Positions 11,801 through 22,694 of a stretch of 47,151 bases of DNA are shown piece after piece. Origin of the DNA: Rodentolepis nana. Taxonomy: Eukaryota; Platyhelminthes; Cestoda; Cyclophyllidea; Hymenolepididae. A model generated the notes under the pieces. It saw only the letters and a program-made list of their open reading frames with translations, was not told where the DNA came from and did no database searches. Positions within the stretch are counted from its first letter, which is position 1. Every line of letters begins with the position of its first letter. The stretch is taken from assembly GCA_900617975.1 (NCBI GenBank), contig UZAE01012301.1:1-47151 (forward strand), read 5' to 3'. The translations under genes were made by a program, and so were the position numbers.

Positions 11801-14800
11801 AATTTCTCAACTGGGGCACAACATGAAAACATGAACCTCAGATAAGAGCAACCTTCTCAAAAATTTAGCAATCAGACCCACCAGGTCATTTGCACGAAAC
11901 ACCTACAACATTCTGAGTTGTGATAAAAGCCCCCTAAAATGCACGTCAAACCCTGCAGACCCCCTCCCTCCCAAAATATTTGTCCTTAAGGTGATGACTT
12001 TGTTTAATCCCCAAAGTGATCTCAATTTATATGCAACAACATAGCTGTGACCTTGACTCCGCATCATCCTAAAGACGGATTAAACACCCCGCCCCATCCC
12101 CCCAATACTCCGTTAATAATTCAGTTCAAAGCTACCACCCCCGACTTCCACTAGATCCATTAGGCCACACTTACCGATAATTGCGATTAACATTCCAGTT
12201 CTATTCATATGAAATTTTATTTTTATATTCCAAGTCCAGAAGCCAATTTCATGGATCAAGAATGGAGAACTTGATAAGCTCCCGACTACCGAAGAATAGT
12301 AAAAATAAGTTCGCTTAAAATAGACTAGAGAGTGTAATGATGACCGCCGTACGTACACACACACACACACACACACAGTGAAGAAGGTGACTAACCCTTC
12401 ACAGTTGAGAGAAGCCAAAGTGTTGACTCACACACCGGAGACATGCATACCGCAAATTTGGACGGGGAATTTAGTGGACCGATGGGGCAAATGGAAATTA
12501 AATTTAAAGCGCAGATTGCAGGCGATTGGTAGAAATAAAAACTGGCACAGTACTTGCGATTGAGTTCGATCAACAAGGACTAAGTGTTCAAATTACCAGG
12601 TACTTTAAGTCCTATAAACAGGGCCGTGGGGGGGGGGGGGGGGGGGGGGGAAANNNNNNNNNNNNNNNNNNNNNNNNNNNNNNNNNNNNNNNNNNNNNNN
12701 NNNNNNNNNNNNNNNNNNNNNNNNNNNNNNNNNNNNNNNNNNNNNNNNNNNNNNNNNNNNNNNNNNNNNNNNNNNNNNNNNNNNNNNNNNNNNNNNNNNN
12801 NNNNNNNNNNNGGGGGGTAAAGCGCCATTTTTCTAATTTCACATCCGATTCGATATGGGGGGGGGTCATAGGGAATGGACAAAGGCAGATATAACATTGC
12901 TCCAAATTACACTCCTACAAACCTTGTTCGAATGGTATAATGTATGTTGAATGGATTTAGAACAAAACTGACTATTATCCCCCAAGTAAAAATTCTATAT
13001 AACAATGAAAACGAAGAATAACGTCAAGTATTCAAAAGTGAAAAAAAAATGAAACGACACAAGTTAGTCGAACCCAAAGGTCAGTTGCATATAAATTATG
13101 CCCTCACAATAAGACACCGTAAATTATCTTCTGCAATCCAAAAGAAATTTCTGAAATCTGAATGCCAGTCACAATTTTGAGCTTGGGAATAGTTATTACA
13201 ATTTCCTAGAACAATACCATTTGCACTTGATAGATGGGAAGAACAAGGGGTTCAGTTGTGTAAAAGCGGTTTTGGATATATTAAACGAATTAAATGCCAA
13301 ATTAACCGGAAATGGAGCGGTGTGAGGGGAACTCTGACATGAGCATAAATGAACACGACAGATCTAATAATTTAGTATCAGAGCGACGAATACCGCGCAA
13401 GGCTACCGGCAAGTAATTGCAGAAAAAGAAGGGTGTAACATGGAGTTCTGATAAAATCAAACAACCAAATTTAAATGCTGGGGGGGGGGGATGCATGATA
13501 GACTTGCTTCCACGTGGTGGTGTACCCTGGCAGAAAAGTCCATAAACCAGTAGTGGACTGCAAACTACCACGACCAGACTATGTCATATTTGGCCACTTC
13601 TGTTTCCCCTCTCCACTTTTTGTGACTGTCAGTTCCTCTGCTCTGTACAGCCCGCAGCCCACTAAAGGACTAATGATAATTATTATAAATCCTGCCATTT
13701 CATATAAGCACACACTCCAATGCTTATTTTTAATAAAATTAAGTATTTTCATGAATGAATAAACGGATTAAGCATGTTCTGAACATAAACTGAATCACAT
13801 TATTTCAAAACCACCCATAAATCTTAATTCAACTACTCAATTTGAGTAAAAAACTTACGACAATTCAGTGAGATAGAAAAAAACCTATTTTTACAAAGGA
13901 TGTTGCACTTTAATACAGATGGAGAGGTTTATAAAACGCAGAGGAAAAACCATTTGGTAGAATTAGAAGACACCGTTGCTGACAAGGTGTCTGGATAAGA
14001 GAACCCATTCTATTGTGAGGTCGAAAAAACAAATCGCTTTATGGTATGGCAATGATGCAATCAATCTACAAACCGGACTAATTAGGAATAAAGTCCAGGT
14101 ATAACTCACTTAATCATTGCATGAAAATCTCCGGCAGATAACGCCGCTCCCGAAGCCGTTCCAAACTGAACCTGATGAGCCTTCTGATACTCAGCATAGA
14201 TTAGAACCCGAGGAAAACTCGATTGTGGGTGCACCTCGTAGTTCTTATTCAACCAGAAAGTGGCGAATTCCCTCTTATCTGTCGGTGCATCCGGGTAGGG
14301 TTTAGGCAGAGTGTTGATCAGAGAAGAGGCCGCGGAGTTTGTCGCACTGGGAGGAGACTGAAGGTTCTGTCGAAGTGAAGTAGTACTGGTCTTCCGTTCT
14401 ATAGAAAGAGTTGTCTGTTGGATAGATGTCTGCTTTCCGTTGGTTACTATTGGAGACGGAGCTACAGTGGGTTGGGCTGTAACTACAAAAGGCTTCGTTG
14501 GAGCAGCAGCTACAACTACAGGTAAAATTGGAGGCGGAGGCGCAACGGGAGTTAGAACCATGGGGGCTGAAGGCTGTTGGATTTGAGGCTGGTTCAGAGA
14601 AACTGCTAACTCAACTGAGGTTTTTGGAACAGTTACAGTGGTAGTCTACAACGAATGCGCAAAGAACGAGCCAATTAGATAGAGGTGATCATAGTGTAAT
14701 AAATAGAGTACACAGGAAGGAAATGTAAAATATGAAGATTAGTCTCCTACTAATATTGTATTACGTTTAGGCGAATCTGCATTCAAACCATTTGAATTAT

Positions 14801-17800
14801 GAAAAATAAACACGTAGTTAAAGGTAGGCGGAGCTTGCTATGTAAATGAAGAAGAGTTACCTGTCCTTAATTCTGTGAACTTCTATTTTAGGTCTAAGTT
14901 GATTGAAACTAATAGACAGAATGAAACAATCGAGTTCCATTAAGATTTCTTCACTACTTTTGCTATTAGAACCGTTACAAAGCCTATCAGGCCAATTGGG
15001 TTTGAGAGGTTTTCAGGAGCCAAGCGCACATAAGAAAATCCTACTCTTCCAAACCTCTTGTTCACGGAGTTCAAACATTGTGTGCTTGGCCAACCACATC
15101 ACTAGGTGTGCACCGATCTAGTGGAATTGACTTAGTGGAGATGGATGTTTGCTGCAAATTGGACTCGTGTGTAGGTAACGTTTAATCCCTGAAAATTTTG
15201 CTGTCCAATCGAGGTCATTAATCATACAAATTAGTAAAAAAAAGAGAAGACAGAAAGGGAAAGGGTAAAGTAAAATTAAAAGTAGACAATTCCCTGCCAC
15301 CCCTCCCCCAAAGTCAAATAAAATTATTCCATAGTAGGAGAAAGAAACGTGGGAAAGGTGGAAAAACGTAAAACTGAAGCTGGTTAATTTGTTTCACAGT
15401 CTACTAGAGAAAGAGGAATTCGAAGACTACTAACACAGTAATGAAGAAACGATGAGTATTGCCCTCCAATCTGTCATCAAGTTTGACCATTTACTCAAAG
15501 CAAAAAAGTCACACACACACACACGCGCACGAAAAAGGTTAAAAAGAGATTCAAAGAGCAAAAACTAATAAGCGTTTCATAAAGTAGGGGAAGAAGTACG
15601 ACTAACCCTGGTTTTTGAGATGGCTGCAGTTACAAGGGCCTCCTGTGTTTTAACCACCGTCGAAGTTGCAGGTGTCGTTATCGATGACACAGTCCAAGAG
15701 GAAATTGGAAGGCTGCTTCCAGAGGTTGCAATCATAACCGGTTTATTAGGTGCTGGAAGAGCAGAAACAACTGTAACCGGCACGGGGACAGCATAACAAC
15801 CAGCGTGGGGTTGAGGAGGAGGACACAACATGAGATTCGAAGCAACAGCTGCGGATTGGAGATCCTTTTTCGTTTGTTGAGTTTGCTGCTGAGATGATTG
15901 AGCTGGAGGCTGAATTGCTATGGCGATGGGTTTCTCTAAGATACGCCGAGAAGCTGTTACACCGGATGGCGAGGTATTTGTTGTCGTGGTATTCACGACT
16001 GTCGAAGGTGTATTTTCAGGAACCTGTCACACATAAAATATTTAGAAGGAAATCCATGTACCCAGGTAGTAATCATACATACATATTTATATTTACATGT
16101 TGGGGTGTGGGATAGAGTTACCTCCTCGTGGTGCACCCTGGGCAACGTATACTCATACGGCAAAAAAGTCTATTAACCGGCAGTTGACTTCTCACTTCAA
16201 ACAACCATCACCCCCACTGTATGTCATATTCGACCCCCACCACAGTACTCATCTTACCCTTTCTGAGCCTTTGTGTCTGTCTGTTTCTTTTACATTTTCG
16301 AAACACTCTTCTGTTCCCCCTCCTGAATCCTTCTCACTTTGATGTTCCTCCTCTCTGTGAGTTCCCCCTCTTGAATTTTTCTCACTTTGATGTTCCTCCC
16401 CTCTGTGAAGCCACCAGAAGTCAAATAAAGGGCTAATGATAACCATCAAAACGCTTAAAGTCAACTAGAGAGCTAATGAAAACTATCAAACAATTAAACT
16501 ATTAATTGTTTAAGAACATGAAATCTAAAACAGTCATGGGTGTATTGCCAGGAGCAAAAAAGGTTACGAGCGGATGCCAGGAATGTGCAACTGTAAACAT
16601 ACACGAGATGAAAGTATTGCCAAAAATTAAAGGCTAATCAATTTCGTGTTATTGAACCCACGGACCATTGAAGGTAAGAATTGGTATTATTACTAATTTC
16701 AAGGGGTATATAGTTTTCACAATCGAATATCCTATTTTTGGATTGAAATATGGAATAGAATAGACGCAGAAAATGAAACGGTTAAATTCACTCTGCGTAA
16801 AATATGCCACTATAGGGGTAATTAATATCACTATCGCATAAAATGGAGTCAAATAAAGTGTCACCACAAAGACTACAATTAATGAGAATCAAATTCTTGA
16901 AATTTTAAACTCCAAGCCCAGTGTTGGGTAAAATCAATACAGAGCCACGTATCTTTTGCCTAATTAACATATTCATCAAGCGGTCATAATAAAACGTGCT
17001 GGTGGAACCCCACCTAAGCATGTTCTTTGGAACAATGAGGAGCGCCATTCATTCACAAAGAGATAGGTTCTCAGACCACGTTAAATAAAATAAAACTTGC
17101 AATGCAACTTCGTGTCAAAAAGAATCAATAAGTGCATTAGATAGTTAAAAATTGTAGAAAAAAACATTCCCTCATAAAACGTCTCTAGTAAGAGGTTGAG
17201 AGATCACCTCATCCCCCCCCCCCTCCTAACAAAGAAAAAGGGGGTATCTTAAGGGCGTGAGAGATTCTCAAATCGGGTGCCGCCTCGCAAACGAAATAAA
17301 ATATACACTGAGAAAAAGGAGCTAGTTACATGATAATAGTTCGTATTTCCTTAATCAAGAGATGACGAGTTCGAAAACCGTAAACGTGCGTATACGAATT
17401 AGAAAATATTCTACTGCTAGGATAGCTAAAATTTGCAGAGATCTACCCTCCTTGTTAGGATATATACTGAAAACCAACTTTTCCATGAACTTGAGAGCTC
17501 TAAGTACAATGCCTAATTAAATTATTAATGAGTAATAAAAAACTAAACGGATTATATGATGTGATCTGCATTAGATCAAGAATAAATATAGACTTTTTTT
17601 CCAAAAAAATTAAACACAAAGCTACTTTAGAATTCTGTAATTTGACTGCAGAGCGAAGGATAGGCAAATATAACAATACCAAATCCCGACCACACACCAA
17701 TGAAAGGGGTTAAGAGTTGGTACCATAGAGGCACGAAGTCTATCACACCTTTTACAAGCCAGAATTAATCAGTGCGACTGGTCATTCAGCTCAATGGACA

Positions 17801-20800
17801 ATGAGTTCCAGACTTCTGATTTTGAAGACGAGCAAATTAACCACTACGTCACCAGCTTAAGTTAAAGGCAAAAATGTAAGAAACTGTTCTAGTTGGCAAT
17901 TAAAGCAACCAATGATAAAAGATGATAGGAGGTTTGGAGAAAAATAATTTGCAAGTAAACCAATCCGTGATTTACTAGTTTTTTGAGTGGGGTGGAGGGT
18001 GGGGGTGGGGGGGGGGGGAATNGGGGGGGGAATGAAATGCTTTGGTTAAAAATTGTGACGAGACTAAATACGGAGGTTTTAAAACTCATGCATGCGTCCT
18101 CCTCTAAAATGAAGCACTCTATTGAAAAAGGTGTGAAATAGATCAATAGAAAATCTTAACTTAACCAATCGAAAGCCCCACGCAATAGACAAATTCTAAG
18201 TCCCATCATACAGAAGGCAGCGTTAAAAAAAACCCACCAAGTGTTAAAACAATATTTATAAAGAACAAAAGACGAAGCTGTGGACAGTTCTTGGACAAAG
18301 GAATTCAAGGACTTGACAGATACAACAATGGAGAATCCAAATTCAAAATCACAAAGGCACTACACAATAGGAGATCTAATTTAAATGTCTCAAGCACTCA
18401 ACTGAACAAAAAAAACAGAAGCTTTCGGGACCAAATGATAGGCAACATGTTTTATAATGGAAGAATGTGAGACTAGTTTACGTGACCAAACGAAATGGAA
18501 ACACCTGAAAATGCAGTTAAGTTTAACAAAGTGAAAGCGACTTCAACTAATTGCAACTCTCAGCTGAACAAAATTACCTATTTGCAGTTATGGAGAAGAT
18601 ATTGTTACTGCGTATCCTGTACATATGGATTCAGAAGTGGGAGCGTAGTTTGATGCAATTAAGTACCATTCCGGTTTTATTCTCAAGAAACTTGCAAGTA
18701 AAGCCAACTATCGGTAGCTAAGAAAGTACGGAGGGAGAACAAATGAAATCAAGCTATGCATGTGGCTTTTAGAATCAAGTTCAACGACAACTTCCCAAGA
18801 ACAGGACCCTCCGACGCTAAGGCTATCTTCCATTAAAACAGCAAACTTCTAATTTTGTGATAAATTTATTTGAAAATACTGGACAAATGTTAAAAATAAA
18901 AATACGGACCTTCCTCTATTAAGCAATAGGAGGCAAGTTGCCAATTGAAGCAATCAACTAAGCCATTAAACACACGAAATGTAAAAAAGAATGCACTTGC
19001 AGACAACATAACTGATAATTTGAAAAAATACAAACCTGCACGACCCCAATCCGAATAAGTCCTTCTGATCCAAAAGACTGCGCTTCGAAGGTAAGGAAGG
19101 CGACAAGAGAGCCAATGAGATGATGGGGACCATTCCTAAGGCAATTATCCTCTTCATCCTCGTACTCTGATTCACAAGCCAAAATGAGGGCATCGCAAAA
19201 AGCGGAACCTTGAGTTGATAGGGCAAACACAGCATCTAGAGCCAATACGAGTATGTGAAGGTCACGAACACAGGTCAGCTGTAGGACTAATCCAATCACT
19301 TCCCGCTTCTGAGGTGGTAATATGAGAGATCGAGTGAGGAAATCGAGATTTCTGGAAGATGTTTCAATCAAATAGGTATGAGGACTTCCAGGTAGACCCT
19401 GATGAGATTGGATGGGAGATTCGCAGAGATGCCGGAGTATCGTGAGTCCTAATAATGGATAGAGGGATATTATTTTTGAGTACTTAGTCATTACCACGGA
19501 AGCAATTACACAGTAAAACAAACGGGAGTTATGAGTCATTCACAGGCTGTGTTTATAGACCATTGGGATGACTGAAAATTCTTTCAGACAACGATTACTT
19601 AAAACTAGAACATGTATCCGACCTACATATGAAATTTGTGCAAACAAATACGAAGACCACTTAAAGCAGTGACCTAGAAAACTCCTTTTAAGATCAATTT
19701 ATAGCTCGATCTAAATAAACGTGAAATATGTGTGTCTCATAAAAATCGATAACAAAATTAGCTACGTTTAAAGCCAATTTATCGGTCGATAAATTAGTGG
19801 ACTTGTTAGTAGTCAACACCACGAGTACCCAATTCAAATCAACCATAATAAACTGGAATTTAATTGAAAGCAGCCATTCCCCAAATCGATCCATACATAA
19901 GCAGAGTTGAATTCAAACAGACAAAAAAGAGATCATTAATATGAATAACAATTGATGGAGAAAGGATCTCGGCTTCAAACCAATTAGTCAATCGATAAAC
20001 TACTGAGCATGAAGATAAATATGTCCCGATATCTTCTAAGTAATACAAGCGTCAACAACGGTCATTCACATTGTTCAGCCAACTCAAACTGCCACCGTAA
20101 TTTATTCAACTTGCCCTAGAGAAATCAGAGATGGGATATGAATTAAATTTACATTTAAAAAAGCTAAGGTAAACTTAATATTTATTGCGAATTAGCCAAC
20201 CCGTTGATCGAATGTAAAAAAGGTCGATTTAAAGTCTCAAAAAAAGACATTCATACCCTTGGAGTGATGCACTTAAATAGAAAACAATCCAAGAAAGCTA
20301 ATGTCAATCGATTAAGCGAGGCGAAAATAAACAAAGTCAGACAATTCAGGAGAAAAAAATAGAAGGAAATATCAAGTTTCTTAAGATTTTCGGCTGAAGA
20401 TGAGGTCATTTCAAGCTCTGGTATGACCTTACAAGGTGACTAATCGAACAGGCTGAGTGAACATCCACATGAATCTCCATTTATTTTTACGAGTTAAGCA
20501 AGTTTTTTCTTGCATATTAAACAAAGAGCGAATCTCGGTATCTAAAGGGTTGAAGAACAATTCATGCACAACGAAACTTAATGAACAGGACTCACCTCTT
20601 GTGACATCTACACGATCTTGAGAAGCCAAAAGGACAGGAATGAGGTTGACAAGGACGTCACCAAGGGGACCAATTACAGGGAAATGCAGGTAAGCAAGAA
20701 TATCAAGACCAAGTTGGCGAAGGGCCGTGTGAGTAGAATAAATGCATAAACAGGCAAATCGAAGAGCATCCGGTTCTTGACTCAGATTCATTGCATTTGC

Positions 20801-21922
20801 TGAAGGGGTTACCACCAAGTTCCTAAGCACCATGGCAACTAATTGAACACGGAAGCCCTCTACATCATGATAAGTCATGGTATCACGAAAGGTGAGGCAA
20901 GTAACGGGTTCTGGCAGACTGTCGTCTAGAGATTTAGGCAGATGTTTGTCTAAAAATCCAACCACAATCGATTTAGGTGGCGGGTAATAAGAATTAAGAG
21001 GCAACAAGAAAAGATATTTTCACACAAGGAGTTTGATAGCCGAGATACAAAACAAGAAAAGTACTTACGTGAAAACACGTTGGGATTGAGAAATTGTCGA
21101 CCATATTCACTCGGAACAACACTATGCCAGAACTAATAACAAGATAAAGGAGTAAGAAAATGCTCGAAAACTGCTTACCTTGTGAAAATCTCTATTACAT
21201 TGTGACCGCCAAGCGTTTTTAAGGAGATCATAAGAACATGGACCTGAATAAAAAGCCGATAAATACTAAATATTGATAATCATACCGGTCGAATAGATTC
21301 CAACAGTTGAGAGCATTAAAGGCAAAATTTGGGGACACCGAGATAACTCAAATCCATTTTGTTGAGAGGACATAAGAAGGACGGTATTGATTGCATAGTC
21401 CAATTCATTCGGGAGACCAGATTCCAGTGCCAAAAGAAGGGCTCTATATTCCACAGATTCAATGAGATCAACACTCAAGTTCCATCGATGTCGTAGATGA
21501 TTTTCTACAAGTTGGAGACTTAAACTAGGATCAGTGGAATCCATTTCCAGGATATCGCCACCGGGTTGACCGTCAACACTGCGTTGAACACGTTCGTAGA
21601 TTTCAAGGTAATTTTGAAAGACATTTTTCGCAGCTTGACCAATGTTAATGCAGTCAGACTGGAGGGAAATTGCATCAGCTACCTCATCCCAAAGGGACAG
21701 GGAAGTCACCTTTTTTGAACCGCCTCGAAGTGCGACAGCATTGTAGAGTTTTAAGAGGCTAATAGGGCGACCATTTAGTCGAGGATGGGAATTGAATAAA
21801 TGTACAGGAATACCTCTAAGTTTGGCAAGCTCAGAGATAAACTGTTCCTCATTGAGGTCAGAGAGATACCCGCCTGATATATTTACCGGAAGGTGAATAC
21901 GATTTTTGTGACGTGAGAGCAT
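5821..21922 (-). CDS. ARID2: ARID2 (BAF200), PBAF chromatin-remodelling subunit
   Basis: This is the DNA-binding subunit that defines the PBAF form of SWI/SNF in the nucleus. Thirteen exons on the minus strand: 21922-21286, 21243-21179, 21132-21069, 20949-20596, 19448-19036, 16023-15607, 14645-14110, 11355-11240, 11160-11045, 10076-9748, 8806-8155, 6365-6037, 5959-5821. All have GT-AG borders and matching phases, and total 1388 aa. Domains in order: ARID at about 25-112 (LYNAVALRGG, SLWDEVADA, YLEIYERV); an armadillo-like helical block at about 130-510 with the family signature SGLPNELDYAIN; a Q/P/T-rich linker; an RFX-type winged helix at about 775-865 (FWLNKNYEVHP, PRVLIYAEY, KTVFPSVDQVKV); a further low-complexity linker with a Gly6 run; two C2H2 fingers (C1199, C1205, H1218, H1223 and C1235, C1240, H1255, H1260); then the conserved C-terminal helices (EGPVTKHIRLTTALILQNL, ASNVLMKCL). 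The ATG at 21922 is the first after an in-frame TGA. It is shorter than the human protein (1835 aa), mainly in the linkers. Identification is secure; individual borders come from phase and motif only. Confidence 0.93.
6491..6589 (-). mobile_element. LINE 3' UTR, similar to the SINE tail
   Basis: This sequence directly follows the stop codon of the LINE remnant (strand -). Its last 70 or so bases read GAAGCTGAAATCAACTAAG, then CTGATGATAAATATCAT, then CTGCCATTTGAAATAATAA. The same blocks in the same order close every full SINE copy in the window, for example GTCAGCTAAAGGGCTAATGA and GCCATTTGAAATAAA. The preceding 30 bases (GTACCCCCCACCCTTGGG) are not shared. The block is therefore the LINE's own 3' end rather than a separate SINE fragment, although a SINE inserted in the LINE end cannot be fully excluded. 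Confidence 0.7.
6590..6997 (-). pseudogene. Decayed non-LTR retrotransposon (LINE) C-terminus, RNase H end plus CCHC knuckle
   Basis: One minus-strand frame of about 135 codons runs between a TAG at 7000-6998 and a TAA at 6592-6590, broken by two stops (TAG at 6790-6788 and a TGA near 6729). It holds WTVTLSDIADWPRIEAVA, a stop, then FRLRTSHDCLAKQLHRLGVY, a stop, then CPLCNLQEEMEKTHLVRC. The FRLxTxHDxLAxxLxRxG block followed by a C-x2-C...H-x4-C knuckle is the standard C-terminal end of the ORF2 of several RNase H-bearing non-LTR retrotransposon clades; I cannot name the clade. The reverse transcriptase is missing, so the copy is 5' truncated. It sits in ARID2 intron 11, in the host-gene orientation. 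Confidence 0.8.
7001..8154. other. Rest of ARID2 intron 11
   Basis: No gene or repeat recognised. The frames at 7280-7477 and 7559-7744 have no family signature. The ARID2 donor GTAAGT sits at its right end. Confidence 0.5.
8807..9747. other. ARID2 intron 10
   Basis: Intron between the Gly-run exon and the first zinc-finger exon, with donor GTGCGT and acceptor TTTGCAG on the minus strand. AT-rich, nothing else seen. Confidence 0.6.
10077..11044. other. ARID2 intron 9 with a CpG-rich segment
   Basis: The part from about 10720 to 11035 is visibly richer in CG dinucleotides than the surrounding intron (GCGCACGTATAAGCGCGTGC, CGCAACGCGCGCGTCAC) and contains the palindrome TGACGTCA at 10784-10791. 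No exon is supported there. Confidence 0.5.
12355..12377. repeat. (AC)n microsatellite
   Basis: An uninterrupted AC dinucleotide repeat of eleven units inside ARID2 intron 7. Confidence 0.9.
12654..12811. other. Assembly gap (158 N) flanked by poly-G
   Basis: The N run is preceded by a run of more than twenty G (then AAA) and followed directly by GGGGGG. It lies inside ARID2 intron 7, so no exon is obviously lost. The frames computed across it are meaningless. Confidence 0.95.
13485..13708 (+). mobile_element. SINE copy C (internally deleted, diverged)
   Basis: The head reads ATGATAGACTTGCTTCCACG, the middle CTATGTCATATTTGGCCAC, and the tail side GACTAATGATAATTATTATA, then CCTGCCATTTCATATAA. 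Part of the internal C-rich segment is missing and the head is mutated: the splice-donor-like motif on the minus strand is now GCAAGT. It lies in ARID2 intron 7, antisense to ARID2. The G11 run at its left edge may be expanded head sequence. Confidence 0.8.
14646..15606. other. ARID2 intron 6
   Basis: No gene seen. It contains a CA microsatellite at 15510-15530 and purine-rich stretches near 15236-15300. Confidence 0.6.
15510..15530. repeat. (CA)n microsatellite
   Basis: CA dinucleotide run ending in CGCGCAC, in ARID2 intron 6. Confidence 0.8.
16102..16495 (+). mobile_element. SINE copy D with two internal duplications
   Basis: A full-length copy: head GGGGTGTGGGATAGAG, CCTCGTGGTGCACCCTGGGC, CGTATACTCATACGGC. 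It is longer than other copies because two internal parts occur twice. A roughly 48-bp unit opening GTTCCCCCTC and ending TCTCTGTGA is at 16313-16360 and again at 16361-16408. The tail-proximal block (GGGCTAATGATAACCATCAA) is followed by a second version (GAGCTAATGAAAACTATCAA). It lies in ARID2 intron 5, antisense to ARID2. Confidence 0.88.
16496..19035. other. Rest of ARID2 intron 5
   Basis: AT-rich with no coding signal. C and G homopolymers lie at 17215-17223 and 18001-18030 (the latter with a single N). A tRNA-like segment lies at 17778-17855. Confidence 0.5.
17778..17855 (+). repeat. tRNA-like segment, degenerate
   Basis: About 78 bases bounded by complementary CTGGT and ACCAG. A TTCAGCTCAATGGACAATGA block resembles a tRNA D-arm/A-box, and a central hairpin is formed by CTTC and GAAG. 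There is no convincing B-box, and position 33 of the loop is not U, so this is at best a tRNA pseudogene or a fragment of a tRNA-derived repeat. Confidence 0.25.
19449..20595. other. ARID2 intron 4
   Basis: Intron with donor GTGAGT and acceptor TTATTAG on the minus strand. AT-rich, no further feature seen. Confidence 0.6.
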
Positions 21923-22694
21923 TAGAAGTGGGAGGAGGAAGTTGGATGCATATTCACTGTTAGGGGGTCAAGGTTAAAAGGGCACACGCTTGCACTACAC
22001 GCACACACACTCAGCTGATGATGGTAATTGTAGTGTGACGCGTGAATGTGTAAAGGACAGCCGTCAGGGGATAGGCGCGCTCTCGATTTGCAGCAAAAAT
22101 GCCGTGTGATGCACTTCAAAATATATTGTGGTGACTTGTGCGATTCTGTGTGCGACTACGCGCAACTACACACACACATAACAGTGCGGCGCTAGAGTCG
22201 CTGTGAGTGAGAAGAGAGAGAAAGGCGAGGCAGCGATAGAGAGACAGTCACACAGGAACGCGTTGGCCGCGCGGACTTTAGCCAGTAGCAGTAAGTAGCA
22301 AATGAAAATCTATGTTGTGCTTGAGCGGCACGTCCTTGTGGTCTGGGCTATCGCCCCGAAACTGAAGCATACCAAACGGGACGCGAAGTGATGTGGGACG
22401 GACAGGCACTTACTGCAGAGTCGCGCTGACAAAACCTATTGATTAGCAAACCGCTTTGGCGAAAGCCAGTTAGCCTACGCTAAACTCCTTTCTACCAACT
22501 AAATCTGGGAAACGAAAATATAAGTATAAAGTAAAATAACATAAAAATTAAAATCCATAAAAATATTTTAGCGAAAATATTCTTAAATTTGATAACTTTT
22601 ATTGTGAAATAACTTATTATTGATCGTGCATATTTTAGCGACCTTAATAATTTGTTTGTAATTACCGCCAATTTTGGTCTGGTTCAACGTTTCA
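21923..22694. promoter_or_regulatory. Shared 5' region between ARID2 and SRP68
   Basis: The two start codons are head-to-head, 772 bp apart. The ARID2 half (21960-22290) is relatively CpG-rich (CTACGCGCAAC, GTGCGGCGCTAG, GGCCGCGCGGAC) with CA/GA repeats, while the SRP68 half is AT-rich. No TATA box is obvious on either side. A bidirectional promoter is an inference from geometry. Confidence 0.5.

Larger units (their letters stand above)
11356..14109. other. ARID2 intron 7 with assembly gap
   Basis: Large intron splitting the RFX domain. It contains a CA microsatellite, the N gap and SINE copy C (separate entries). Otherwise AT-rich with no coding signal. Confidence 0.6.

Noticed and set aside
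12526..12905. Open frames across the N gap
   Set aside because: They are artefacts of unknown bases and poly-G translation.
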